DNA of 57,294 bases from JAIBJN01 sp035461525 (GTDB lineage: Bacteria > Actinomycetota > Thermoleophilia > Gaiellales > Gaiellaceae): contig DATHVD010000044.1 in assembly GCA_035461525.1 (NCBI GenBank), forward strand, positions 1 through 57,294. Reading direction: 5' to 3'. Below are positions 48,886 through 56,420 of this stretch, piece after piece; within the stretch, counting starts at the first letter, position 1; each line of letters starts with the position of its first letter. Position numbers and translations under genes: made by a program. The notes beneath the pieces were generated by a model. It worked only from the letters and a program-made list of their open reading frames with translations. It was not told the DNA's origin and did not search any database.

Positions 48886-50146
48886 CCCGCTCCTCGAGCC
48901 CGAAGAGGTGCCGCACCGCGTCCGCGTAGAGCACGCCGTCGGCCGCGACCGCCGCCTCCTTCATGCGCACGGTCGGCTGGTGCAGGAGCTTCGCCACGAT
49001 CTGCGTCGTGAGCGCCTCGACGGCGCGCCGCTGGCTCGGCGAGAGGGAGGCGAGCCGCCCCTCGGCCCGCTCGAGCTCGGCCTGGCGGATCGACTCGGCC
49101 CGCGCGCGGAGCGAGGCGATCGCAGGGACGACGTCGAGCGCGAGCTGCCAGGCGCGGAACTCGTCCGCCTCCTCGCTCACGATCGCCTCGGCTCGCACGG
49201 CCTCCTCGCGCCGCCCGGCGACGCTCTCGGCGACGACGCGCTCGAGGTCGTCGATGTCGTAGAGGTAGCAGCCCTCGAGCTCGTTGATGGCCGGGTCGAG
49301 ATCGCGAGGGACCGCGATGTCGATGAAAAAGACGGGCCGCCCGCGCCGGGCCTCGAGCGCCCGCGCGACCTGCTCGGCGGTGAGGACGACCCCCTGCGAG
49401 CTCGTCGAGGCGACGACAACGTCGGCGCGCTCGAGCTCCGCCTCCACGCCGTCGAGGCCGACAGCTCGGCCCCCGAGCCGCCGCGCCAGCGGCTCCGCCC
49501 GCTCGAGCGTGCGGTTGGCGACGACGATCTCGCCGACGCCGCGGGAGATCAGGTTGGCGGCGGTCAGGTCGGCGACCTTGCCGGCGCCGAGCAGGAGGAT
49601 CGTGCGCCCCTCGAGGTCCTCGAAGACGCGGTCGGCGAGCTGCGCGGCGGCCGAGGAGACCGACGCCGGATTCTCGCCGATGGCCGTCTCCGTGCGCACG
49701 CGCTTCCCGACGCCGAGCGCCTGGCGGAAGAGGCGGTGGAGGATCGGGCCCGCCGTGCCGCTCTCGCACGCGGCGTTGTAGGCCTCGCGTACCTGTCCGA
49801 GGATCTGCGCCTCGCCGGGCACCATCGAGTCGAGCCCGGCCGCGACGCGGAAGAGGTGGAGCGCCGCCGCCTCGTCCGCGACCGTGTACAGAGCCGGGGC
49901 GAGCTCCGAGTGGGAGAGGCCCGAGAGCGAGGCGAGCTCGCCGTAGATCCGCTCCTCCAGCGCGTCGGGCTCGGGCCCGACCGCGTAAACCTCCGTCCGG
50001 TTGCACGTCGAGAGCACGCCTACCTCCGCGCCGTCCGCCGAGAGTCGCCCGAGCGCCTCCGCCCGTAGAGCCGGGTCGTAGGCGAGGAGCTCCCGGAGCT
50101 CGACGGGGGCGCGCTGGTACGAGGTGCCGACGAGGAGGAGCCGCAT
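48854..50146 (-). CDS. hemA: Glutamyl-tRNA reductase
   Basis: A 430-aa protein. The catalytic Cys C48 is in VLSTCNRTEVYAV. GLDSMVPGEAQILGQVREAY follows near 105, then the NADPH-binding ILLLGAGKVADLTAANLISR near 185. The C-terminal dimerisation helices end in LASLSPSQRRAVEALTTQIV and KLLHQPTVRMKE. It commits glutamyl-tRNA to heme synthesis by the C5 pathway. ATG 50146 is chosen because it shares one base with the hemX-like stop (TGATG). Confidence 0.96.
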   Translation of the reverse strand: MRLLLVGTSYQRAPVELRELLAYDPALRAEALGRLSADGAEVGVLSTCNRTEVYAVGPEPDALEERIYGELASLSGLSHSELAPALYTVADEAAALHLFRVAAGLDSMVPGEAQILGQVREAYNAACESGTAGPILHRLFRQALGVGKRVRTETAIGENPASVSSAAAQLADRVFEDLEGRTILLLGAGKVADLTAANLISRGVGEIVVANRTLERAEPLARRLGGRAVGLDGVEAELERADVVVASTSSQGVVLTAEQVARALEARRGRPVFFIDIAVPRDLDPAINELEGCYLYDIDDLERVVAESVAGRREEAVRAEAIVSEEADEFRAWQLALDVVPAIASLRARAESIRQAELERAEGRLASLSPSQRRAVEALTTQIVAKLLHQPTVRMKEAAVAADGVLYADAVRHLFGLEERDAGPTRHPGQ

Positions 50147-50943
50147 CAGAAGTGGAGGAACGGCGTGAGGACGAGGCGGACGAGGGCGACGAGGGCGAAG
50201 CCGGCGAGCGCGAGGTACGCCGTGCGCCGCCCGCCCCAGCCGGCCTCCCAGCGGAAGACGAGGAACCCGGCGTAGACGACCCAGGTGAGCAAGGTCACGC
50301 CCATGATCGCGTCGAAGGCGCCGCCCTCGGACTGCAGGCGCGCGAGCCCGATCCCGATCCCCACGGTCAGCGCCGGAAGCGAGAACGCGATCGTGCGCAC
50401 GGTGAGGACGTCGAGCGTCTCCAGCGACGGGAAGCGGAGCCGCAGAACGCCGGGGGCCCGCCGCTTCAGGCGGCGGTCGTTCCAGAGGTAGAGGGCGGCG
50501 AGGGCGGCGGCGAGCGTGAAGCCGGCGAAGGCGGCGAGGATGAGGCCGACGTGAAGGGCGAGGAAGACGCCGCCGAACTCGCTGCGGGCCGCGCCGCCGA
50601 TCCCGCCCGCCGCCCAGGAGAGCGCGAAGAGGGCCACGGCCAGGGGCATGACCGCCAGGCCGAGCAGCCGGAAGGGCGCCCGGCAGCCCCAGATCAGGTA
50701 GACGCCGACGCACATCCAGACGAAGAGGTTGAGGGAGCCCGCCCACGTTCCCCAGGGGAAGCCCTCGGCGCTCGCAGCCTGCGCCGCGAGGAGCGCCGTC
50801 TGCGCGAGCCAGCCGAGCCGCACGCCCCAGGTTGCGTAGCGGACGAGCCGTCCCGGGCGCAGCGCATCGCCCGCGTACGCAGCCGCGGCCTCCGCGTAAC
50901 CGGCGAGCGCGGGCCAGAAGAGGAGGAGCGCGACCTCGCCCAT
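50146..50943 (-). CDS. CcsA/HemX-type integral membrane protein
   Basis: A 265-aa protein with about eight hydrophobic helices in the cytochrome c assembly (CcsA/CcmC/HemX) superfamily. The segment GFPWGTWAGSLNLFVWMCVG occupies the place of the WWD region but lacks WxWD. That favours a HemX-like role, affecting HemA level or heme handling, over cytochrome c ligation. The position directly before hemA parallels hemX in the Bacillus hemAXCDBL operon. It overlaps the CcmD-like gene and hemA by one base each. Confidence 0.78.
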   Translation of the reverse strand: MGEVALLLFWPALAGYAEAAAAYAGDALRPGRLVRYATWGVRLGWLAQTALLAAQAASAEGFPWGTWAGSLNLFVWMCVGVYLIWGCRAPFRLLGLAVMPLAVALFALSWAAGGIGGAARSEFGGVFLALHVGLILAAFAGFTLAAALAALYLWNDRRLKRRAPGVLRLRFPSLETLDVLTVRTIAFSLPALTVGIGIGLARLQSEGGAFDAIMGVTLLTWVVYAGFLVFRWEAGWGGRRTAYLALAGFALVALVRLVLTPFLHF

Positions 50944-51101
50944 CAGGCCGCGTCCTTCCCGCGCCGCCGCGCGAGCTCGGCGAGCTCGGTCACCTCGCGC
51001 TCGAGCCGCGAGAGCTTGAACGCGTAGATGACGAGGTAGCCGAGAACGACGCCGAGGACGACCAGGTACGCGGCGAGGACGTAGCCCTCACCCCCTGTCA
51101 C
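50943..51101 (-). CDS. CcmD-like small membrane protein
   Basis: A 52-aa protein from GTG 51101. A single membrane helix YVLAAYLVVLGVVLGYLVIY is followed by a basic/acidic amphipathic tail KLSRLEREVTELAELARR. That layout is the one of CcmD, which holds CcmC and CcmE together in heme delivery. The gene overlaps the ccmC stop as GTGA and touches the hemX-like start (TGATG). Because it is so short, the call rests on layout and position. Confidence 0.65.
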   Translation of the reverse strand: MTGGEGYVLAAYLVVLGVVLGYLVIYAFKLSRLEREVTELAELARRRGKDAA

Positions 51102-51814
51102 GACAACGCCTCCCGGAGCTCGCGCAGGCGCGCGTCCAAGCGCTTTCCGGTCAGCTCGTTCACGTAGAGCGCCCCCGCGAGCGCGAGCGTCCCGGCGAAG
51201 CAGACGACGAAGGTGAGGAGCTGGCTCCCGGCGAGGTTCGAGCCCACGTCGCGGTCGAAGACGACCGGGTGGATCAGCCCCTCGGCGAGGCGGATGGCGA
51301 GGAAGCTCACCGGGATGAGGACGACGCCGAAGAGCGCGTACACGGCCGACATGTTCGCGCGGCGCGGCCCCGGCTCGACGGAGTAGCGGAGCATGAAGTA
51401 CGCGGAGTAGAAGAGGAAGAGAACGAGGAAGAGGACGAGCTGGCGCTCGCCCCAGCTCCACCACACGCCCCAGGACGTCCGGGCCCAGATCGAGCCCGTG
51501 ACGAGCGTGAGGATGCCGAAGATGACGCCCATGTGGACGGCCGTGTAGCTCTCGAGGTCGTAGCGCTGGTCGCGCGTCGAGAGCAGGCGGTAGGCCTTCC
51601 AGGCCGCCCAGGCGAAGCAGGCGTAGGCCGTGAGCGCGACCGGGACGTGGATGTAGAAGATGCGCTGCCGGAAGCCCTCGATGGGCGCGTCCGGAACCCA
51701 CCAGAACGCGAGCGCGAGCCCTGCGACCAGCAGGGCCGCGGCGGCGACCGCAAGCGCGACCGCGCGGCTATTCCGTAACGACGTACTCAAAGCTCGCCCA
51801 CGAAAGAATCGCAA
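51098..51814 (-). CDS. ccmC: Heme-handling protein CcmC
   Basis: A 238-aa protein with six membrane helices. The conserved RIFYIHVPVALTAYACF (first His region) is near 50-66. The tryptophan-rich loop SWGVWWSWGERQLVLFL is near 114, and a further His is in EGLIHPVVFDRDVG. The Trp loop normally reads WGTWWxWDAR; here the Asp is Gly. The first 16 codons overlap ccmB; a TTG at 51790 is an alternative start. CcmC presents heme at the outer face for cytochrome c maturation. Confidence 0.87.
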   Translation of the reverse strand: MRFFRGRALSTSLRNSRAVALAVAAAALLVAGLALAFWWVPDAPIEGFRQRIFYIHVPVALTAYACFAWAAWKAYRLLSTRDQRYDLESYTAVHMGVIFGILTLVTGSIWARTSWGVWWSWGERQLVLFLVLFLFYSAYFMLRYSVEPGPRRANMSAVYALFGVVLIPVSFLAIRLAEGLIHPVVFDRDVGSNLAGSQLLTFVVCFAGTLALAGALYVNELTGKRLDARLRELREALS

Positions 51815-52406
51815 AGATCAGGTCGTAGAGGACGAGAAAGCCAAGATAGCGTCCCGGCTCCTCGGCGATCGTCGCTCCCACCCCGCCGACGACGAGCGGG
51901 ATCACCAGCGGCAGGAGCAGGAGCGGCAGGAGAAGCTCCCGCGCCCGGCTCGCCGCGGCCATTGCGGCCAGGAGCGTCCCGATCGCGGCCAGCCCGACGT
52001 TCGCGAGCGCGAGCGCGGCGACCAGCTCCCACGTCACGGGCTCGAAGAAGAGCGCGAACGCAGGCACGGCGACGACCTCCGCGGCGGCGAGGAAGGCGAG
52101 GACGGCGACCACCTTCCCGAGCCAGATGGCGCTGCGGTCGCAGGGCGCGAGCACGAGCCCGTCGAGCACGCGCTGCTCCCGCTCGGCGGCGAACGCGCGC
52201 GTGAGGCCGAGGATGGCGGTGAAGACGATCGCCATCCAGAGGAGGCCGTAGGCGGCCGTCGGCGGCGCCTCGGCCGGCAGCGCGAAACTGAAGACGACGA
52301 GCGTCGAGACGACGAAGAGGAGCATCGCCGGGAGCGTGTCCCGCGAGCGCAGCTCGAGCAGGAGGTCCTTGCGGGCGAGCGCGCCCACGTCGGCGAGATA
52401 GGTCAT
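51768..52406 (-). CDS. ccmB: Heme exporter permease CcmB
   Basis: A 212-aa membrane protein with six helices. The N-terminus ALARKDLLLELRSRDTLPAM is the hallmark CcmB start. ILGLTRAFAAEREQRVLDGL follows near 67, and LLLLPLVIPLVVGGVGAT is near 165. It forms the ABC module with CcmA that releases heme-loaded CcmE. ATG 52406 overlaps the ccmA stop as ATGA. The 3' end overlaps ccmC by 47 bp. Confidence 0.9.
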   Translation of the reverse strand: MTYLADVGALARKDLLLELRSRDTLPAMLLFVVSTLVVFSFALPAEAPPTAAYGLLWMAIVFTAILGLTRAFAAEREQRVLDGLVLAPCDRSAIWLGKVVAVLAFLAAAEVVAVPAFALFFEPVTWELVAALALANVGLAAIGTLLAAMAAASRARELLLPLLLLPLVIPLVVGGVGATIAEEPGRYLGFLVLYDLIFAILSWASFEYVVTE

Positions 52407-52987
52407 GCGAGCGCCACGCGTCCCGTGGCAAGCCCTACGACCCGCTCCGGGTCGTGCGTGGCGAGGAGGAGGGTCCGGTCCCTGGCGAGCTCGGCCAGCT
52501 CGCGGTCCAGGAGCTCGGCGCCCTCGTCGTCGAGGCCGGCGTAGGGCTCGTCGAGGAGGAGGAGCCCGGGCTCGTGCAGGAGCGCGCGGCAGAGCGCGAG
52601 CCGCTGCTGCATCCCGCGGGAGAAGGAGCCGACCTGCTGGCTGCGCGCCTCCCAGAGCCCGAACCGCTCGAGCAGCATCCCGATGCGCTCGCGGTGCTCG
52701 GGCACCCGGTAGAGCCGGCCGTAGAGGTCGAGGTTCTCGAGCGGCGAGAGCTCGCGGTAGACGAGCGGCTCGTGCGCGAGGTAGCCGACGTCGCCGCGCT
52801 CGGCGTCCACCTCGAGGGTGCCGGCCGTGGGCGCGAGGAGCCCGGCGCAGAGCGCGAGGAGCGTGGACTTCCCGGAGCCGTTCGGCCCGGTGACGAGCAC
52901 GGTCTCGCCGCGCGCCACGTCGAGGTCGAGACCGCGGAGGACGCGCTTCTCCCCGAAGCTCCGGCCGAGGCCCCGCGCCGTGATCAC
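52403..52987 (-). CDS. ccmA: Heme exporter ATPase CcmA
   Basis: A 194-aa ABC ATPase. Walker A is VTGPNGSGKSTLLALCAGLL, the signature is SFSRGMQQRLALCRALLHEP (FSRGM in place of LSGGQ), Walker B is LLLLDEPYAGLD, and the switch His is in LLLATHDPERV. It is compact, as CcmA proteins are. GTG 52987 overlaps the UbiA stop as GTGA and leads into ccmB with ATGA. No ccmE, ccmF or ccmH is visible here. Confidence 0.9.
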   Translation of the reverse strand: MITARGLGRSFGEKRVLRGLDLDVARGETVLVTGPNGSGKSTLLALCAGLLAPTAGTLEVDAERGDVGYLAHEPLVYRELSPLENLDLYGRLYRVPEHRERIGMLLERFGLWEARSQQVGSFSRGMQQRLALCRALLHEPGLLLLDEPYAGLDDEGAELLDRELAELARDRTLLLATHDPERVVGLATGRVALA

Positions 52988-53847
52988 ACGAGCACGTCCG
53001 CGAGGACGAGGGCGAAGAACGTGACGCTGATGACGCCGTTCATGGTGAAGAAGGCGGTGTCCAGACGCCGCGTGTCCCTCGGCGAGACGAGCGAGTGCTC
53101 GTAGAGGAGGAGCGCGCCGACCGCGGCGACGCCGAGCCAGTAGAGGGCGCCCCCGTCGAGCAGGAGGCCGGCGGCGGCGAGGAACGCGACCGTGGCGGCG
53201 TGGCAGGCGCGCGCGACGGCGAACGCCGCCTCGACGCCGAATCGGGCCGGCAGCGAGTGGAGCCCGTGCGCGCGGTCGTGCTCCAGGTCGAAGAGCGCGT
53301 AGAGGACGTCGAACCCGGCCACCCAGACGGCGACGGCGGCGCCGAGAAGCCAGGCTTCGAGCGGAAGGTCGTTCGTGATCGCCGCCCAGGCGCCGACGGG
53401 AGCAAGCCCGTCGACGATCCCCAGCCAGGCGTGCGAGAGCCACGTCCTCCGCTTCAGGTACGGGTAGACGACGAACGCCGCGACGGGAATCGGCCAGAGC
53501 CACCGGACGATCGGCGCGAGCTGGTAGACGGCAACGAGGAAGACCGCGAGGGAGGCGAGCGAGAAGAGGACGACATGCCACGGCCGCAGCGCTCCGCGCG
53601 GGAGCTCGCGCCCGGCAGTGCGGGGGTTGCGCGCGTCGATGCCGGCGTCGACGAGGCGGTTGAGCGCCATCGCCAGGCTCCGCGCGCCGACCATCGCCAC
53701 GGTGATCCAGAGGAGATCGCCGCCGCTCGGGACGCCGCCGACGGCGAGGAAGGCGCCGATGTAGGCGAACGGGAGCGCGAAGATCGTGTGCTCGAACTTG
53801 ACGAGCGAGAGGAAGAGCCGCGGATAGCGGAGGATCGCTTCGCTCAT
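52984..53847 (-). CDS. UbiA-family polyprenyltransferase (probable menaquinone MqnP)
   Basis: A 287-aa membrane prenyltransferase with about eight helices. The two Asp-rich motifs are MALNRLVDAGIDARNPRTAG (near 60) and GFDVLYALFDLEHDRAHGLH (near 180). The group called putative 4-hydroxybenzoate polyprenyltransferase in non-ubiquinone bacteria acts in the futalosine menaquinone route (MqnP). No other mqn gene is in the window, so the assignment is by family and by the quinone that complex I would need. Coupled to ccmA by GTGA. Confidence 0.82.
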   Translation of the reverse strand: MSEAILRYPRLFLSLVKFEHTIFALPFAYIGAFLAVGGVPSGGDLLWITVAMVGARSLAMALNRLVDAGIDARNPRTAGRELPRGALRPWHVVLFSLASLAVFLVAVYQLAPIVRWLWPIPVAAFVVYPYLKRRTWLSHAWLGIVDGLAPVGAWAAITNDLPLEAWLLGAAVAVWVAGFDVLYALFDLEHDRAHGLHSLPARFGVEAAFAVARACHAATVAFLAAAGLLLDGGALYWLGVAAVGALLLYEHSLVSPRDTRRLDTAFFTMNGVISVTFFALVLADVLV

Positions 53848-53854
53848 CTAGACC

Positions 53855-54334
53855 TCAGGTCTGCCGGTGGCCGGCTGGGTCGCCGGCGAGCAGGCCGAGC
53901 GCGTGGGCCAGCGCCGGGCGCAGCACTGCGAAGCCGTCGCGGGCGCCTCCGGGCGAGCCCGGGAGGTTGACGACGAGAGTCGACCCGAGGACGCCGGCGA
54001 CCCCGCGGGAGAGAAGGCCGTGCGGGGTCCTCGCCGCCGAATCGGCGCGCAGGGCCTCGGCGATCCCGGGCGCGAGGCGGTCGAGGACGTCGCGCGTCGC
54101 CTCGGGCGTCACGTCGCGCGGGCCGAGCCCGGTGCCGCCCGTCGTGAGCACGAGCTCCGCCCCGAGCGCAAGCTCCCGGATCGCAGCTGCGACATCGTCC
54201 CGTTCGTCGGGTACGACCCGCCGGACGACCTCGTAGCCCTCGCCGGCGAGCAGCTCCGCGAGCTCCGCGCCGCTCCGGTCCTCACGCTCCCCCGCCGAGA
54301 CCCCGTCGGAGACGGTGAGGACGGCCGCCCTCAC
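53855..54334 (-). CDS. MogA/MoaB family molybdenum cofactor protein
   Basis: A 159-aa protein of the MoCF-binding fold. AVLTVSDGVSAGEREDRSGA is at the N-terminus, followed by LVLTTGGTGLGPRDVTPEAT near 64. LVVNLPGSPGGARDGF is near 125. It adenylates molybdopterin before Mo insertion, or is the MoaB homologue. ATG 54334 overlaps the moaC stop as ATGA. The family name is certain; MogA versus MoaB is not. Confidence 0.87.
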   Translation of the reverse strand: MRAAVLTVSDGVSAGEREDRSGAELAELLAGEGYEVVRRVVPDERDDVAAAIRELALGAELVLTTGGTGLGPRDVTPEATRDVLDRLAPGIAEALRADSAARTPHGLLSRGVAGVLGSTLVVNLPGSPGGARDGFAVLRPALAHALGLLAGDPAGHRQT

Positions 54335-54834
54335 GCGACGACCTCCTTCGTCTTCTCCAGGAGCTTGATCTCCTCCACGACCATCTCCCGGTCCACGGCC
54401 TTCGCCATGTCGTAGACGGTGAGCGCGGCGACGGCCACTGCCGTGAGCGCCTCCATCTCGACGCCCGTCTGCGCCGTCGTCTCGGCGGAGGCCAGGACGG
54501 CGACCCCACGCTCCTCGACCTCCAGGTGGACGTCGACGACCGAGAGCGGGAGCGGATGGCAGAGCGGGATCAGCTCGGCCGTGCGCTTGGCGGCCATGAT
54601 CCCGGCCACCTGCGCCGTCGCCAGCGCATCCCCCTTGGGGAGCGCGCGGAGCCGCTCGGCGGTCTCCGGGCGCATGCGCACGAACGCGCGGGCGCGGGCG
54701 CGTCGGTGGGCGGGAGGCTTTGCCCCCACGTCCACCATGTGGATCTCGCCGGTCTCGTCGACGTGGCTGAACCGCTCGCCCGCGGGCACGTCCGTAAGCC
54801 TAGATGGATAGCGGTCCTCCGGTTTCCGTACCAT
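54331..54834 (-). CDS. moaC: Cyclic pyranopterin monophosphate synthase MoaC
   Basis: A 167-aa protein. Hallmarks are DETGEIHMVDVGAKP, KGDALATAQVAGIMAAKRTA, LIPLCHPLPLSVVDVHLEVE, the active-site region TTAQTGVEMEALTAVAVAAL, and YDMAKAVDREMVV. Together with MoaA it makes cPMP, the first molybdopterin intermediate. ATG 54834 has GAGG eight bases upstream. The conserved part begins at about residue 20, so a GTG start inside the N-terminus is also possible. It appears to be the first gene of the long minus-strand train. Confidence 0.92.
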   Translation of the reverse strand: MVRKPEDRYPSRLTDVPAGERFSHVDETGEIHMVDVGAKPPAHRRARARAFVRMRPETAERLRALPKGDALATAQVAGIMAAKRTAELIPLCHPLPLSVVDVHLEVEERGVAVLASAETTAQTGVEMEALTAVAVAALTVYDMAKAVDREMVVEEIKLLEKTKEVVA

Positions 54835-54912
54835 CCGGCATCCTCGGCCGCGATCGGGTGGCTCGTCGCGCTCGGCCTGCGGCTCGCCACGACGAGCCGT
54901 TGCAGCCGGGGT

Positions 54913-56394
54913 TCAGCCCGCCTGCGCCGCGGCCCGGTCGCGCGCCTCGTCGAGATCGGCGAGCTGATCTTCGATCCAGCCGACGATCGGATGCTCGCAC
55001 ACGTGGAAGGTGATCGCCTCCCGCCGCCGGCGACGCTCGTCGGCGGACATCGTCAGGGCAACGTGCAGGGCGTCGGCCTGCCCGGCGACGTCGAACGGGT
55101 TCACCGTCAGCGCCCAGTCCCCGAGCTCCTCGTGCGCCCCGGTGTTCTCCGAGAGGACGAGTACACCGTCTCGCGTGTTCACGAGCGGCGCCTCCTTCGC
55201 GACGAGGTTCATGCCGTCGAAGATCGCGTTTACGAGCAGGACGTCGAACTGCTTGTAGGCGGCCACCGCCTGGGGGAAGTCGTCCTGGATCTGGAGGTCG
55301 AGCGGGATCCAGCCCTCCTGCTGGAAGCGGTCGTTGACCGCGCGCGCGGCGCGCTGGATGGCCCCGAGATACTCGGCGTACTCGGGGATGTCCTGGCGCG
55401 AGGGGTCGAGGAAGGCAAGCATCTGCACGCGCCCGTGCATCTCCGGGTGGGCGTCGAGGTAGAGCTCGTACGCGCGGAACCCGCGGACGACGTTCTTCGA
55501 CGGGTCAGTGCGGTCGACGCGGACGATCAGGAACTCGGGCCGCGAGCCGGCGATCACCTCCTCCGCCTTGCGAACGGCCTCGCCGTCGGCGATCTCGGCG
55601 AACTCGGCGGGGTCGACGGAGATCGGGCGCGCGCGCACCGCCACTCGGCGGTCGCCGACGGGGATCTCATTCGTCGACCAGTCGGCCTCCACGTCGAGCA
55701 CGTCCTCACAGCTCCGCTGGAAGTTCCGCCGCCAGCGTCGGGTGTGGAAGCTCACCACGTCGCTGGCGAGGAGGCCCTCGTGGACGGCGCGGCGGATGGG
55801 CTCAGGCAGGACGCGCCAGTAGTCCGGCATCGCCCAGGGAACGTGGACGAAGTGGGCGAGCAGTGTGCGCGGCGCCCGCTCGCGGACCAGGGCCGGGGCC
55901 ACGTAGAGGTGGTAGTCGTGGAAGAACACGGCGGCGTCCGGCTCGCGCTCGAGCTCGGCGAGCACCGCGGTCGCAAACGCCCGGTTGACGGGGACGTAGC
56001 CCTCGTTCCAGGCGTGGTGGAGCCCGTGGTCAATTACGGGCGCGTCCGCGAGGCCCCAGAGGTAGTGATGAATGAACCACAGCATCGGGTTCGAGACGAC
56101 GTTGTAGTACCAGTCGTACGCGGTCGGCTCGTGCGCGACGAACCGCAGGCGGTAGCGCGCCCCGCTCCGCGCGGTCTCCGGGATCGCGTCCTCGCCGGCC
56201 TCCTCCGCGACCGCCCGGTCCTCGGCCGACATCGCGCTCGCCACCCAGGTGACGTCATGGTGGTCGACGAGACTCGAGAGAGCGGTCACGAGCCCGCCGC
56301 CACCTCGCCGAGCGACGCGCTTCCCGTCGACGTCGCGATCGTAGACGACAGGGCCGCGGTTGGAGACGACGATGAGCTTGCGCCGGCCCGCCAT
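54913..56394 (-). CDS. otsA: Trehalose-6-phosphate synthase (GT20)
   Basis: A 493-aa GT20 glycosyltransferase. LIVVSNRGPVVYDRDVDG is at the N-terminus with GGGGLVTALSSLVDHHDVTW. VFFHDYHLYVAPALVRERAP and LAHFVHVPWAMPDYWRVLPE follow near 155-190. Substrate residues are in VDRTDPSKNVVRGFRAYELY near 280 and DGMNLVAKEAPLVNTRDGVL near 390. It would join NDP-glucose and glucose-6-phosphate. ATG 56394 is chosen, with AGGG at proper spacing; GTG 56403 is also in frame. No otsB phosphatase is in the window. Confidence 0.88.
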   Translation of the reverse strand: MAGRRKLIVVSNRGPVVYDRDVDGKRVARRGGGGLVTALSSLVDHHDVTWVASAMSAEDRAVAEEAGEDAIPETARSGARYRLRFVAHEPTAYDWYYNVVSNPMLWFIHHYLWGLADAPVIDHGLHHAWNEGYVPVNRAFATAVLAELEREPDAAVFFHDYHLYVAPALVRERAPRTLLAHFVHVPWAMPDYWRVLPEPIRRAVHEGLLASDVVSFHTRRWRRNFQRSCEDVLDVEADWSTNEIPVGDRRVAVRARPISVDPAEFAEIADGEAVRKAEEVIAGSRPEFLIVRVDRTDPSKNVVRGFRAYELYLDAHPEMHGRVQMLAFLDPSRQDIPEYAEYLGAIQRAARAVNDRFQQEGWIPLDLQIQDDFPQAVAAYKQFDVLLVNAIFDGMNLVAKEAPLVNTRDGVLVLSENTGAHEELGDWALTVNPFDVAGQADALHVALTMSADERRRRREAITFHVCEHPIVGWIEDQLADLDEARDRAAAQAG

Positions 56395-56420
56395 CGGAGA
56401 CACCCTAGCGATCGTTCGCG

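Noticed and set aside
49284..49781. Plus-strand frame inside hemA
   Set aside because: Covered by the catalytic and NADPH-binding parts of hemA on the minus strand; no motif of its own.
53095..53970. Plus-strand frame opposite the UbiA prenyltransferase gene
   Set aside because: It is a charged low-complexity product, mirror of a membrane protein gene with both Asp-rich motifs intact.
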